Numbered from the stretch's first letter, positions 45,553 through 54,771 are shown. The stretch: 64,000 nucleotides of DNA from Paraburkholderia ginsengisoli NBRC 100965 (GCF_000739735.1 NZ_BBJF01000003.1:186001-250000), one strand, 5' to 3'. A program made the numbers and translations. Notes: generated by a model not told the origin, from the letters alone.

Positions 45553-46916
45553 CGGCAAGCGACATTCAGCGTGCGGTGCCGCATTCGCTCGAAGCCGAGC
45601 AGTCGGTGCTGGGCAGCTTGTTGATCGACAACGATTCAATCGACCGCGTTGGCGACTTGCGTGCCGAGCACTTCTATCGTGCCGACCATCGGATGATTTT
45701 TGAGCAGATCACGACGATGATTGCCGACGGCGGCGCGGACGTGTTGACCGCATTCGAACGCCTGCAATCCACGGGCAAAGCGCAGCAGGTTGGCGGGCTT
45801 GCATACCTGAACGCGCTGGCGCAGAACACGCCCGGTTCGGGGAACATCGCCCGCTATGCCGCTATCGTTCGCGACCGTGCGCAAAAGCGCGGCCTGCTGG
45901 CGGTTGCACACGAGATACAGGATTCAGTGGGCACCACGCCGGACAGCGCCGTAGACCTAATCGACAAGGCCGCCGCAAAGCTGGAAATCCTCGGAGAGGC
46001 GGTCGTCAAATCGGAGCCGGTCAAGGTCGGTCAACTGCTCGTTGAATACCTGGAACGCATGCAGGCGCAGGAGGCGGGGCTGGTCAAAGTGCATCCGACC
46101 GGGCTCACGGACCTCGACCTCAAGCTCGGCGGCGGACTCAATCCCGGCGACCTCGTTGTAGTCGCCGCGCGTCCGGCAATGGGCAAGACAGCATTCTCGC
46201 TCGCTCTGGCGGCCCATGGGGCATCACAAGGGGAGGTTCTCTTTCTGTCGCTGGAAATGCCGAACGTGCAGCTTCAGCAGCGTCTCGTTGCGGCTCAGGG
46301 GCGGCTATCGATGAACACGCTGCGCAACGTCAGCGGCATGTCCAACGAAGACTGGGCGCGCGTCACTTCGGCAACGGAGCGAATTAACGAGATGGGGCTT
46401 TTCATCGACTTTCAGGCCGACGCATCGCTCCTCGACATTCGAGGCAAGGCGCGTGCGCAAAAGCGCAAACATGGCCTGTCGCTGCTGGTCGTCGATTATC
46501 TCGGCCTGATGAGTCTCGGCGATGAGGAGCGCCACGACTTGAAGATTGGCACCATCACGCGTGGCCTGAAGATTCTCGCGAAGGAACTCGACTGTCCGGT
46601 CGTCCTGCTTTCGCAACTGAACCGGGGCGTCGAGCAGCGCCCGAACAAGCGCCCGATGATGAGCGACCTGAAAGATTCCGGGAGCATCGAAGCCGACGCG
46701 GACACGATTTTGTTTTTGTACCGCGACGAGGTCTATAACCCCGACTCGATGGACCGTGGCAAGTGCGAGGTCATCATTGCCAAGCAGCGCCAAGGCGAAA
46801 CCGGAACGGTTGGCGTTGCATTCATCGGCGAGCAGCAACGCTTTGAGGACTTGGCGCACGGTGCGACATTCGGGGCAAAACCGGAGCCGAAGCGTCGAGC
46901 ACGCGGATTCGACTGA
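45549..46916 (+). CDS. dnaB: Replicative DNA helicase, DnaB type
   Basis: A 455-residue hexameric helicase. N-terminal domain VPHSLEAEQSVLGSLLIDND; Walker A AARPAMGKT (207-215) in the RecA core; LLSQLNRGVEQRPNKRPMMS and the DADTILFLYRDE segment conserved. It unwinds DNA at a replication fork. It is a phage/element copy distinct from the chromosomal DnaB. Start ATG overlaps the previous gene. It supports autonomous replication of the element. Confidence 0.92.
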   Translation: MTASDIQRAVPHSLEAEQSVLGSLLIDNDSIDRVGDLRAEHFYRADHRMIFEQITTMIADGGADVLTAFERLQSTGKAQQVGGLAYLNALAQNTPGSGNIARYAAIVRDRAQKRGLLAVAHEIQDSVGTTPDSAVDLIDKAAAKLEILGEAVVKSEPVKVGQLLVEYLERMQAQEAGLVKVHPTGLTDLDLKLGGGLNPGDLVVVAARPAMGKTAFSLALAAHGASQGEVLFLSLEMPNVQLQQRLVAAQGRLSMNTLRNVSGMSNEDWARVTSATERINEMGLFIDFQADASLLDIRGKARAQKRKHGLSLLVVDYLGLMSLGDEERHDLKIGTITRGLKILAKELDCPVVLLSQLNRGVEQRPNKRPMMSDLKDSGSIEADADTILFLYRDEVYNPDSMDRGKCEVIIAKQRQGETGTVGVAFIGEQQRFEDLAHGATFGAKPEPKRRARGFD

Positions 46917-47043
46917 GCGGCGGCGCGGCAATGCTCAAAATCGGGCCGCTGACGGCTTTGCGGCACACTGGCAATATCCGAGGGTAAACCGAGGCGCGCG
47001 AGGTCGCTAGAAGGCGTTTGAAAGCGCTTTGGTCAATTTTCGT

Positions 47044-47065
47044 ATTAGCACTACTAATAGATTAG
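47044..47065 (+). promoter_or_regulatory. Possible promoter/operator of the next gene
   Basis: ATTAG-5-CTAAT (47044-47058) with a further ATTAG at 47061-47065. A TTGGTC/TACTAA pair with 17-base spacing overlaps it. A repressor site is plausible but unproven. Confidence 0.35.
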
Positions 47066-47072
47066 GAAAACA

Positions 47073-47288
47073 ATGGAACGAAACAACCGCAAACCGCCGC
47101 CGGAAATGGCAGATAGCCTGCGTCGCCTGAAAGACGCGCGGGCCGTCCTGCGCGCCGTCGAGCTGCGCGCGAGGGTACGCCGCGAATCGGCGACTGACAG
47201 ACCCGGCGACGTGCTCGACCGTCTCCGGGCAAATCAAGACGTGCGCACCGCCGCGATGGCGCTCATTCGCGGGGAGTCACATGGGTAA
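47073..47288 (+). CDS. Hypothetical protein
   Basis: A 71-residue, very Arg-rich protein (RRLKDARAVLRAVELRARVR), predicted helical. ATG preceded by TAGGAAAA. No family. It overlaps the next gene by 8 bases, so coupled to it. Confidence 0.55.
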   Translation: MERNNRKPPPEMADSLRRLKDARAVLRAVELRARVRRESATDRPGDVLDRLRANQDVRTAAMALIRGESHG

Positions 47289-47700
47289 TCGCGCCACAGG
47301 TCGGCTCGCGAAACGAATCGCCAAATGGACCCGCATCGCTGAGCGGCACGGCCTGAAAATGCCGGAGCCCGAGCTCGTGCAGCGCATCGTCGATGAGCAC
47401 GCGACGCGGGAGGCGGAGATTCGCAGGACACGCGACCAAATCGCCGGTTGTCGGTCCGTTACCAACGTCGCACGGATGCTTGGAATGCGGCGCTCAGCCC
47501 TGTTCGAATGGCTTCAAGGCGCGGGCTGGCTGCGTCGCAGGCATGGCGGCGGATGGCATGCGACGAGTCACGCGCTGTCCGAGGGGTGGGCCGTTCAGCG
47601 CGGCACGGGGGCCGTGTCGTGGCCGCAAATCACGACGGCGGGCTTTCAGGAACTCGCCCGCCACCTCGGCGTGAACCCGGTGGCCAACCCTACAACGTGA
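47281..47700 (+). CDS. KilAC-domain phage protein
   Basis: A 139-residue protein. SVTNVARMLGMRRSALFEWL is a HTH/DNA-binding region, followed by RRHGGGWHATSHA and the C-terminal TAGFQELARHLGV of the phage antirepressor KilAC domain. Likely regulates the element's replication genes or an antirepressor-like function. Basic N-terminus. Overlaps the previous gene. Confidence 0.7.
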   Translation: MGNRATGRLAKRIAKWTRIAERHGLKMPEPELVQRIVDEHATREAEIRRTRDQIAGCRSVTNVARMLGMRRSALFEWLQGAGWLRRRHGGGWHATSHALSEGWAVQRGTGAVSWPQITTAGFQELARHLGVNPVANPTT

Positions 47701-47806
47701 GCTGCTAGTGGTTCAAAATTCGTGACGGGCAACAGACGGCAATCTCTTAAGCAGCCCATCTGTTGTACGATCTTGACGCATCAAACCAAGAACCTATGAG
47801 AACAAT

Positions 47807-48640
47807 ATGGCGAAAAACAAACAAGCAGATCGGCCCTTACTGCCAAAGGTATTGGCTGTGTTCGCGGCGCTGTTTGCGATACTGGGACTAGGCGGTGGTT
47901 TCTATTTGCTTTGGCACAATCAAACCGCCAATGCTTCCCTAGCTTTCACTGTCGGGCTTTTACTATTGCTGTTCAGCCAATTCGAACGGTTCGAACTAGT
48001 GAAAGGCTTTGGCATCGAGGCGAAGATCCACCAGTTAGACGACAAGATTGAGGAGGCTGACAAGATCAATGCCGCCTTGAAGAGCATCACTGGCACGCTG
48101 TCGCAATTGGCCTTTGAACTCATGTCTCGTATCGGGAGACTTAACGGGCCGATAGAGCGGAAAGAAAGCCTCGAAATCGAAGAGGCTCTGATCAAGCAGA
48201 TGCGGAACGCCGAAATCTCCGACGACGAGATCGATCGCGTCGTGCGGCCGGTACGGGCGATAGTCAGTTTCGATATCCTGCGCCCCGCTGTAGATGAAGT
48301 GGCAGACCGACTCTCCGGGTGGGAAAAATCGATCGGGGAGCGTTCGAGCAGGATTGGTCAGCCAATCAACATGTCTGATCCGGAGTTTCAGGCGACAACG
48401 GCCGATCGTAGCAACCTCGGAAGAATGGAACAAACGTTGAAATCCGTTCGCGGGTTACCACACGGCCGCGAACGGAGCGAAGAACTTCGGCAACTGGTCG
48501 CCGATATGCAGCGGGTTCCCGCCATGTCAGATTTCGTGCCGACAACGAGTTTCTACGAGGCGCTCGAAGACTACAATTTCTATGCAAAAGAAGGTAGTCA
48601 CCGGGACGTCAAGCGATGGCTCGCTGGCGAAACACTTTGA
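47807..48640 (+). CDS. Two-TM membrane protein with coiled coil
   Basis: A 277-residue protein. TM1 is about residues 12-35 (LPKVLAVFAALFAILGLGGG) and TM2 about 42-62; a coiled coil (IHQLDDKIEEADKINAALKS) follows. The large C-terminal part (about 90-277) is cytoplasmic and helical with no recognised domain. GC is slightly lower than the neighbours. Defence or phage-exclusion functions are common for such cargo, but this is a guess without a family match. Confidence 0.6.
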   Translation: MAKNKQADRPLLPKVLAVFAALFAILGLGGGFYLLWHNQTANASLAFTVGLLLLLFSQFERFELVKGFGIEAKIHQLDDKIEEADKINAALKSITGTLSQLAFELMSRIGRLNGPIERKESLEIEEALIKQMRNAEISDDEIDRVVRPVRAIVSFDILRPAVDEVADRLSGWEKSIGERSSRIGQPINMSDPEFQATTADRSNLGRMEQTLKSVRGLPHGRERSEELRQLVADMQRVPAMSDFVPTTSFYEALEDYNFYAKEGSHRDVKRWLAGETL

Positions 48641-49184
48641 ACGTGAGCGGCCGCGAAAGGATATTCGGCAACATTTCACCCATTGTCGCGGTGGGGCAAC
48701 CACAATCCTTGGGCGGAGCCGCCGAAATTCGGAACCCCCATTTGTTCGCGCACAACGCACGTATCTAGCGTGCGTCAATTACGAAGGCGCTTCGTCCTGC
48801 CTCCCGCTTGCCGCGTCAATTAGCATCACGGTATCGCGAAGGCTTGCACGCCCGACGGCACGCGACCACGCGGCGGCGCTATCTCGGGGTTGCGCCGACT
48901 GCGTACACCCATTCGCAGAACGCCCAGCAGTACAGCGAGGCACGTGTGAATTTCTGCGGCCCGCCAAGGGTGTCCACAGTGCTGACACTCTTTCGCCATC
49001 CTCAAGCCCACCGAGTTCTTTTACGCCTATGCGCGCCTGGGCGTGCGCGGGCGCGCGCGAATAGCAAGTTGCGTTTCGGCGGACAACAATCGCGAACTGT
49101 CCAAAAACTGTCGCTTAGGAAAGCACGGCCAAGAGGCACGCCGGGCTGGGCTCACCATGTTGGCTCAACTAACGCGGAGTTCGC
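48641..49184. other. Gap with a possible minus-strand small gene
   Basis: 540 bases between the two-TM protein and the tail-like cassette. The plus-strand frames lack ribosome binding sites. The minus strand holds the CxxC-containing frame annotated at 48826-48999. Confidence 0.4.
48826..48999 (-). CDS. Small zinc-ribbon-like protein
   Basis: A 57-residue frame with TTGAGG just before the ATG at 48999. The N-terminus MAKECQHCGHPWRAAEIHTC has a CxxC-11-C pattern, with a nearby His that could complete a zinc site. The rest is Arg/Pro-rich. It is the only protein-like frame on the minus strand in the element's left half. An in-frame ATG at 49011 is an alternative start. Confidence 0.45.
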   Translation of the reverse strand: MAKECQHCGHPWRAAEIHTCLAVLLGVLRMGVRSRRNPEIAPPRGRVPSGVQAFAIP

Positions 49185-49817
49185 ATGCAAGAATTGATCG
49201 ATATTTTGAATGGTGGCGATAGCGCCGCTGACATGGCGTTCGCCAAGCTGTATTTCGCAGCGTGGGGCGACCGGTCTGTTCGCCTTGCGCTCAACCGGGT
49301 TGCGATCGCAGAGAAAGCACTGATCGACGAGGGCGCGCACTTCGAGGTCGCTGCGGCTGTGACTCAGTCACTCGCTGGCGGCGGCTCCGTCGCACAAATT
49401 CTGCGCGAGCGAGAGCTTCAGTTGACCCGCCAGCGCGAACTCGCACGCAGTGAGCGAGCGCTGTTCATCCGAGAATCCAACGCACGCCGCGCAGAGGCCG
49501 CGCCGATTCTGGCCGCGTGCGCACGGGAGCAACTCGAACTCTCGCAGACAATCCCCGCGCTCGCGCAGGAAGTGAGCGCCGGTCGCGTCCACAACCGGCG
49601 CGAAGCTTCGTTGGCCGCGATGCGAGACGCAGGACTGACCGATGAGCAGGTCGACGCCGTTGGCGGTCCCAAGCCGACCGAAAACGAGCTTGCCGCGCAG
49701 CAAGCCAGCCTCGCATCGATGCGGGCGCGCATGGCCAGCCTGAAAGCGTTTGCAGCGTCCGCGCCGTTTTATGACCTGAGCTTGCTCGACGACTCGACCG
49801 CCAATGGCCGCCAGTGA
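49185..49817 (+). CDS. Hypothetical protein of the tail-like cassette
   Basis: A 210-residue, largely helical protein, ATG preceded by CGGAG. Ala/Arg-rich coiled-coil segments (RERELQLTRQRELARSERAL) suggest an assembly factor or chaperone. It overlaps the next gene by 14 bases, so both are coupled. No family match; context suggests phage structural assembly. Confidence 0.6.
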   Translation: MQELIDILNGGDSAADMAFAKLYFAAWGDRSVRLALNRVAIAEKALIDEGAHFEVAAAVTQSLAGGGSVAQILRERELQLTRQRELARSERALFIRESNARRAEAAPILAACAREQLELSQTIPALAQEVSAGRVHNRREASLAAMRDAGLTDEQVDAVGGPKPTENELAAQQASLASMRARMASLKAFAASAPFYDLSLLDDSTANGRQ

Positions 49818-50628
49818 TTCCCTGACAGGTATGCCCCGCATCCTGAGTTCGCTCTGGACGGGGCTCAACCCAGCCTTGCTCGCGAAGTTCTACCCGCTCA
49901 AGCGCAACGACGATGGCGGATGGTCGCAGAGCACGGACGTGCGTCAGATTTCCGAGGCGGATAGCTACTCGGTTGATGACGGTTTCGAAGTCCACGCGCC
50001 AATCACCGATGGCACCAGCGAGCTTTCGGCGAACTGGCACTCTCCGTTTGAAGGCGCGGGCGCAGAGTCCCAGGCTCCCACTATCTCGGCGATGCTTCAG
50101 TCCGGTTCGCTGACGCCCGAGGTGCTGGCCTTCTTTGGATTGAAAGGTGATGACGCAAAGGCAGGCTCATCGGGCGTGCAAAACCTGCTCAAGCAGGCGC
50201 AAGGCCGCACCGGCATTACCAAGCTGAACTCGACGCAGGTATTTAACGGGATGCCGCCTGTGAAGCTGTCGATGACGCTGCACTTTCGCGCGCTGATGGA
50301 CCCGATTACAGAGGTGCGCGATCCGATTATGCAGCTTAAGCAATGGGCCTTGCCCGCGTACCTGTCCGACGATAGCGTGCTCGCGAACGCGCTTAAAAAC
50401 GGCATGAAGCAAAGCCCGCTTCAGACCATTTTCCCGTCCGTCGCGCCGCAGATCATCGGCATGCGCTACGGCGACCTGAATTATCAGCCGCTCGTTATCG
50501 AATCGGTTTCCGACCCGCTCACCGTGCCGCGCGATTCGTCCGGCGCAATGATTGCCTGCACCGTGCAAATCACGCTTGGCACCCTCACGGCGCTCGACCG
50601 CCGCGACATTCAGACCATTTATCTTTGA
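49804..50628 (+). CDS. Phage tail/baseplate-like protein (tentative)
   Basis: A 274-residue protein. VFNGMPPVKLSMTLHFRAL followed by DPIMQLKQWALPAYL resembles the family of T4 gp48/gp54-like tail-tube associated proteins, where a beta-rich core is followed by a helix with ...EV..Pi..L....LP. The resemblance is from reading the sequence; I cannot confirm it. It overlaps the previous gene. If correct, the product would cap or initiate a tail tube. Confidence 0.45.
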   Translation: MAASDSLTGMPRILSSLWTGLNPALLAKFYPLKRNDDGGWSQSTDVRQISEADSYSVDDGFEVHAPITDGTSELSANWHSPFEGAGAESQAPTISAMLQSGSLTPEVLAFFGLKGDDAKAGSSGVQNLLKQAQGRTGITKLNSTQVFNGMPPVKLSMTLHFRALMDPITEVRDPIMQLKQWALPAYLSDDSVLANALKNGMKQSPLQTIFPSVAPQIIGMRYGDLNYQPLVIESVSDPLTVPRDSSGAMIACTVQITLGTLTALDRRDIQTIYL

Positions 50629-50639
50629 CGGGGGCAGTC

Positions 50640-50906
50640 GTGGCTATCAGACCAAGCAAGGAAACATGGGCGGCAGTTCGGCGCGCCTACATCTCCGGCC
50701 AAACCGCCAAAGAATTGGAGCGTCTTTACGGCGTTCCTGCCGACTCGATTCATCGGCGGTCATCGCGGTACCAGTGGGCCGCTAGCGCAGGGGGCGACGG
50801 AGAAGCGATGGCCTGCCGCGCGGTGGATCAACTGGACGCTGCGTGCGCGCGCCTAAATGCTGTCTGCGGTCAGCTAGAGGCCATTTTGAAGACGGGGGTC
50901 GCATGA
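50640..50906 (+). CDS. Small HTH-like protein
   Basis: An 88-residue protein starting GTG with GACGGGGG upstream. KETWAAVRRAYISGQTAKEL followed by YGVPADSIHRRSSRYQW is a helix-turn-helix pattern similar to resolvase or small terminase HTHs. Overlaps the next gene by 4 bases (ATGA). Function unknown. Confidence 0.6.
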   Translation: MAIRPSKETWAAVRRAYISGQTAKELERLYGVPADSIHRRSSRYQWAASAGGDGEAMACRAVDQLDAACARLNAVCGQLEAILKTGVA

Positions 50907-51667
50907 TCGAAGATATCGCAGCAAGTCACGGCACCGGGCAGCAGCCGGGCGCGAGTGCCACGGGCCGCACCCGTGCGATGACCGACTCGCAGCGCGAGAT
51001 TCACGTCAAGCAGGCGCTCACGCGCTTTGTGCGCAACAAGACCCAGCCCGAAGAACTGGAAACGCTGCGCTACAACCTGATTCGCGCACGCGTTGCAAAT
51101 GGCATGACTGCCGTCGAGGCTGCCGATAAGTTCGGCTACGCGAATTCGACGCAATTGAGCTTGATTGAATCAGGCCAGCGCAAGACGCCCGATGACTGGA
51201 AATTTCTCAAGCAGGCAGCGCGCGCCTACGCTGTGTCGATCGATTGGCTGCTCGGACTGTCTCCGCACATGGAACCCGACAGCAAGCTTGCTCGCGAGTT
51301 TGCGCTGTTGCGTGGAACTGAGAGTCTCGTGAATGCCTTCATCGGGCAGATGGCAACTGCCGTGATTCAGGTCGCACGCGAGTCGCAGCCGGTCGCCGAA
51401 GAACTTGAACGCGTCATTTCCGACTTGGACGCTTTGAAGGCTCGCTTCGATAAGCTGGCCGTGCAGGAAACCTTCCAAGACGTGCCGGGCGGCGCGCCGG
51501 TAGTCGCCGCCGTTGAGCGCCTGACCGCTGGAATCGCGCCCCTTCGCGCGAAGCTGAAGCGGTTCAAGGGCATCGAGGCATACCTGGCCGAAGTGCGCGC
51601 GGGAGCGCTCCCGATGGTTCGCGGGTTCGAAGATTACCTTGGGTCGCGTGCGGAGGTCGCGTCATGA
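50903..51667 (+). CDS. XRE-type HTH protein in the tail-like cassette
   Basis: A 254-residue protein with an XRE HTH at about residues 54-105 (LIRARVANGMTAVEAADKFG, then TQLSLIESGQR). The rest is helical. It lies in an operon of phage-tail-like genes, coupled to both neighbours by 4-base overlaps, and may be the regulator of this cassette, or a tail assembly factor that carries a HTH fold. No metal or enzyme motif. Confidence 0.6.
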   Translation: MIEDIAASHGTGQQPGASATGRTRAMTDSQREIHVKQALTRFVRNKTQPEELETLRYNLIRARVANGMTAVEAADKFGYANSTQLSLIESGQRKTPDDWKFLKQAARAYAVSIDWLLGLSPHMEPDSKLAREFALLRGTESLVNAFIGQMATAVIQVARESQPVAEELERVISDLDALKARFDKLAVQETFQDVPGGAPVVAAVERLTAGIAPLRAKLKRFKGIEAYLAEVRAGALPMVRGFEDYLGSRAEVAS

Positions 51668-54189
51668 AATCCGATGACAAGGGCTTTCTGATTGCCGACA
51701 AGCCGCTGAACGTCGCGGACCTTTCCGAGGGGATTGGCGGCATCCGCAGCGATACGAGTGCAATCCTGGCGATGCTGAAATCGAGCGTCAAGGATTCCGT
51801 TGCCCGTCGGCAGAAGGTGGCGCAGTCCGCCGCACCGCAGTCCATCCAGCGCGCCTCTCGTGCATCCACGACTACCTCGCGCAGCATCGCGAGCGTACCC
51901 GCGCCTGACCGGCAGCGCGACGCGCGCGGGCGCTTCATCGCGGGCACGACCGGCGTGAGCGCACTGACTCAGGCGGCGACCGCCGTCAAGACGCTTACCC
52001 GCCAACAGGGCGCGCAATACGCAGAAGCCCGGCGAGCCGAAGCATCACGCGACCGCGCGGGCGTGGCCAACGCAGGGCAATCGCGCGACGCCCGTGGTCG
52101 GTTCGGATCGGGCGGCGGGCACGGCGATGGCGGCGTGGACGGCCAAGGCATTCTCGCGCACCTCAAAGGTTTGGGCTCCAGTCTGCACTCCCCTGGCGTC
52201 GATGTTGCCGCTTATGAAAAGCTCGATCCGACCGTGGAGGCAGGCAAGGAACTCAGCAAAATCGTGTCCGGCCCGCTCGGTGCTGTCGGCAAGCTGGGGA
52301 AGGCAACCATTGGGCGCGGCTTCGGACTCGCGACCGGCAAGAATTCGCCTATCCCGTGGTATCGGAAGATTTTCAGCGAGCTACGCCTGACCCGCGAACA
52401 GGCGAGCGAGTTCAACATTGCGCAAGAGCGCACGCTAAAAGATATCGACAAAAAGACGGGCGGCGAGCACGGCAGCGGCAAGGGCATGCTCGGCTCGCTC
52501 GCGGGCATGCTTGGCGGCTTGCTAGGCAAAGGTGGCGGCCTGCTCGGCAAGGGCGGCGGTCTGATGAAGGCGCTTCTCGGTGGCGGTCTGCGCATGATGA
52601 AGGGCGGCGGTGGCCTGCTCGGCTCGCTCGGCAAGGGTGCGCTCGGGCTCGGAAAGATTGGCCTACGACGCCTGCCGCTGCTCGGCGCGCTGTTCGCGGG
52701 CGGCTCGGCACTCGCCAGCATTTTCGGCGGAGACGATCCGAACAAGACCGCAGAGGAAAACCACACTGACCGATTCAAGGGAGCAGGCTCCGGCATTGGC
52801 GCATTGATTGGCGGCGGCCTCGGCACTCTAGTCGGCGGACCGGTGGGCACAATGATTGGCGGCGTGATTGGCGATAGGGTCGGCGAGCTTGTTGGCGAAT
52901 GGCTCTCGAAGGTCGATTGGTCCGCTGTTGGCAAGCAGATTACGGGCGCATGGGATGCAACGACCGGCTTCTTCAAGGACTCGTGGAAGACGGTAACCGA
53001 CAAGCTCGGCGATATCACAAAGGCTGTCAGTGCCGCATGGAGTTCTATCGTTGATGGTGCGAAGGAGTTTCTGAAAGACAAATTCGGCATCGATATCGAC
53101 GCGATTAAAGAGAAGGCCGCGAAGACGGTTGCGCCGGTCGTAGACGCAGCCAAGCAAGGCGTTCAGGTAGCCAAGGATGCCGGAAAGGCAGCGGTCGATT
53201 ACGGCAAGGATCGCGTCGAGAAGATGGCCGAGCCTATCAAGACGGCGGCGGCTAATGCCGTGGATGTAGCCAAGGGCGTATTCGGCGGCGGCTCGAAGGG
53301 CAACAAGGCTGCGCTCGTTGCCGAGATGAACAGTTCAGGCATGACCAATGGAACTGAGCGCGCTATGTTCATGGCGCAGATGGACCATGAAAGCGGCGGT
53401 TTCCGCTCGCTTGAGGAGAGCACGAAGTACAAGCCCAGGCAGTTCCTCAAGCTTTTTGGCAAGCGCGCGGGCATCACGACTGAGGAGCAGGCGCAAGCCA
53501 TCATCGACAAGGGGCCGGACGCAACTGCGGAGGCCATGTACGGCGGCGACTGGGGTAAAAAGAATCTTGGCAACACCGAGGCGGGCGACGGTGCGAAGTT
53601 CAAGGGGCGTGGATTCGTCCAGATAACCGGCAGGAACAACTACGCGGCGGCGGCAAAAGCAACTGGGCTCGACCTTATCGCTCACCCCGAACTGGCCGCC
53701 GATCCGGCGAACGCTGCGAAGATTGCCGTCTGGTTCCAGCGTAGCCGCAAGGGGCTTGTCGAGGCCAGCCAGAATGGCGACGTGCTCGCGGCGACAAAGA
53801 AGATCAATGGCGGGACCATTGGCCTCGATGACCGAAGCAGGCTGTTCAAGCAATACCTTGCGGAAATGAACAATCCCGGCTTTTCGGCGGCGATTATTGC
53901 GGCTGGGAAGGTCGCGCCTGGCGCGGCAGTAGCGGCGTCCGTTGCGCCGTCCGTTGCGCCGCCGACGGTGCAGGTAGCTGCCGCGACGCCCGTACCGATT
54001 GCCCCCGTGCCGACCGTGACGCCACCGCCGATGAACGTTCCGCCGCCCCCGGCTGTCGCTGCGATCCCGACGCAACTCAATACGCCTGGGCCGTTGGATG
54101 TGCGAATCACGAATAGCCAGCAGGCCGGGCAAGACCTGAGCGACCGACAACTCGCGCACATCGCGACGGGCGGCCTGTCCGCTGGTTAG
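51664..54189 (+). CDS. Tape-measure-like protein with lysozyme (GH19-type) domain
   Basis: An 841-residue protein. The N-terminal 200 residues are disordered (Ser/Arg/Gly), residues about 270-400 are Gly/Leu-rich hydrophobic segments, and a helical part follows to about 545, resembling a tail tape measure. Residues about 546-742 form a GH19/chitinase-like lysozyme (MDHESGGFRSLEES with E576 as the likely catalytic acid; KFKGRGFVQITGRNNY). The C-terminus is Pro/Ala-rich. Virion-associated lysozymes open peptidoglycan during infection. Coupled to the previous gene (ATGA) and followed by a strong terminator. Confidence 0.75.
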   Translation: MKSDDKGFLIADKPLNVADLSEGIGGIRSDTSAILAMLKSSVKDSVARRQKVAQSAAPQSIQRASRASTTTSRSIASVPAPDRQRDARGRFIAGTTGVSALTQAATAVKTLTRQQGAQYAEARRAEASRDRAGVANAGQSRDARGRFGSGGGHGDGGVDGQGILAHLKGLGSSLHSPGVDVAAYEKLDPTVEAGKELSKIVSGPLGAVGKLGKATIGRGFGLATGKNSPIPWYRKIFSELRLTREQASEFNIAQERTLKDIDKKTGGEHGSGKGMLGSLAGMLGGLLGKGGGLLGKGGGLMKALLGGGLRMMKGGGGLLGSLGKGALGLGKIGLRRLPLLGALFAGGSALASIFGGDDPNKTAEENHTDRFKGAGSGIGALIGGGLGTLVGGPVGTMIGGVIGDRVGELVGEWLSKVDWSAVGKQITGAWDATTGFFKDSWKTVTDKLGDITKAVSAAWSSIVDGAKEFLKDKFGIDIDAIKEKAAKTVAPVVDAAKQGVQVAKDAGKAAVDYGKDRVEKMAEPIKTAAANAVDVAKGVFGGGSKGNKAALVAEMNSSGMTNGTERAMFMAQMDHESGGFRSLEESTKYKPRQFLKLFGKRAGITTEEQAQAIIDKGPDATAEAMYGGDWGKKNLGNTEAGDGAKFKGRGFVQITGRNNYAAAAKATGLDLIAHPELAADPANAAKIAVWFQRSRKGLVEASQNGDVLAATKKINGGTIGLDDRSRLFKQYLAEMNNPGFSAAIIAAGKVAPGAAVAASVAPSVAPPTVQVAAATPVPIAPVPTVTPPPMNVPPPPAVAAIPTQLNTPGPLDVRITNSQQAGQDLSDRQLAHIATGGLSAG

Positions 54190-54276
54190 GGCGGCGCGAC
54201 CGCGCAGGAATAGCGCGAGGCGGGCGCGCCTGCGCCTCGCTTAAACTGCGTTCATAGAGGGTAGTGTTCCGTCTTT

Positions 54277-54303
54277 GCCGCGCCACCGAGCGCGGCTTTT
54301 TTT
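54277..54303 (+). terminator. Terminator after the tail-like cassette
   Basis: A 7-bp stem GCCGCGC/GCGCGGC with a six-base loop, then seven T. It ends the operon starting at 49185. Confidence 0.85.
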
Positions 54304-54328
54304 CGTCCGCCGAAAGCTGGGCCGCGCC

Positions 54329-54598
54329 CTACTTGTCCCGCGATAGCCGCATCATGGCGACGTGCTCGGCGCGCAATAGCCGCGTGGCCTCGTCACAAAG
54401 GCGCTGGCCGGTTTGAAGGTGCGCGAGAATCTCTCGCGTGGTCGCACCATGCAGGCGCTGGCCCTATTGGTGATGGTTGTCCACCTCTCGCATACTTGTC
54501 GTCCGAGCTTCTGAGAGCCGCCGCACTTCTCGCGCGGTGCGCAGGCGTTCCATCGTCGCTTCGATTGTTTGCGGCGGATTTCTAAAAATGAGTGGCAT
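54329..54598 (-). pseudogene. Small gene interrupted by an in-frame amber stop
   Basis: From an ATG at 54598, 44 codons read MPLIFRNPPQTIEATMERLR ... NHHQ, then TAG at 54464-54466. The same frame continues without another stop for 44 codons, ending RLSRDK then TAG at 54329. The second half (LHGATTREILAHLQTGQRLC) is as protein-like as the first. Total 89 codons. Likely a nonsense-mutated gene; amber read-through is the alternative. The upstream sequence GGGCGAC is a weak ribosome binding site. Confidence 0.4.
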
Positions 54599-54771
54599 GG
54601 GGTCGCCCTGTGGTTCAGTGGGTGGCAGTTTGCGCCCGGCTGTGCGCTGCGATAGCGAGGTGCTTCCAGCGCCACCAATGCGGCAGGTCCGTTTGGCGTG
54701 GAGTCGGTGCGCTTTCGGCGGCGAGAGGGACAGAACAACGCCCCCCCAAACCGCTGAAAGCGCTAGCAAAA

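Noticed and set aside
48582..49064. 160-codon plus-strand frame after the two-TM protein
   Set aside because: Starts inside the previous gene, has no ribosome binding site and low-complexity composition.
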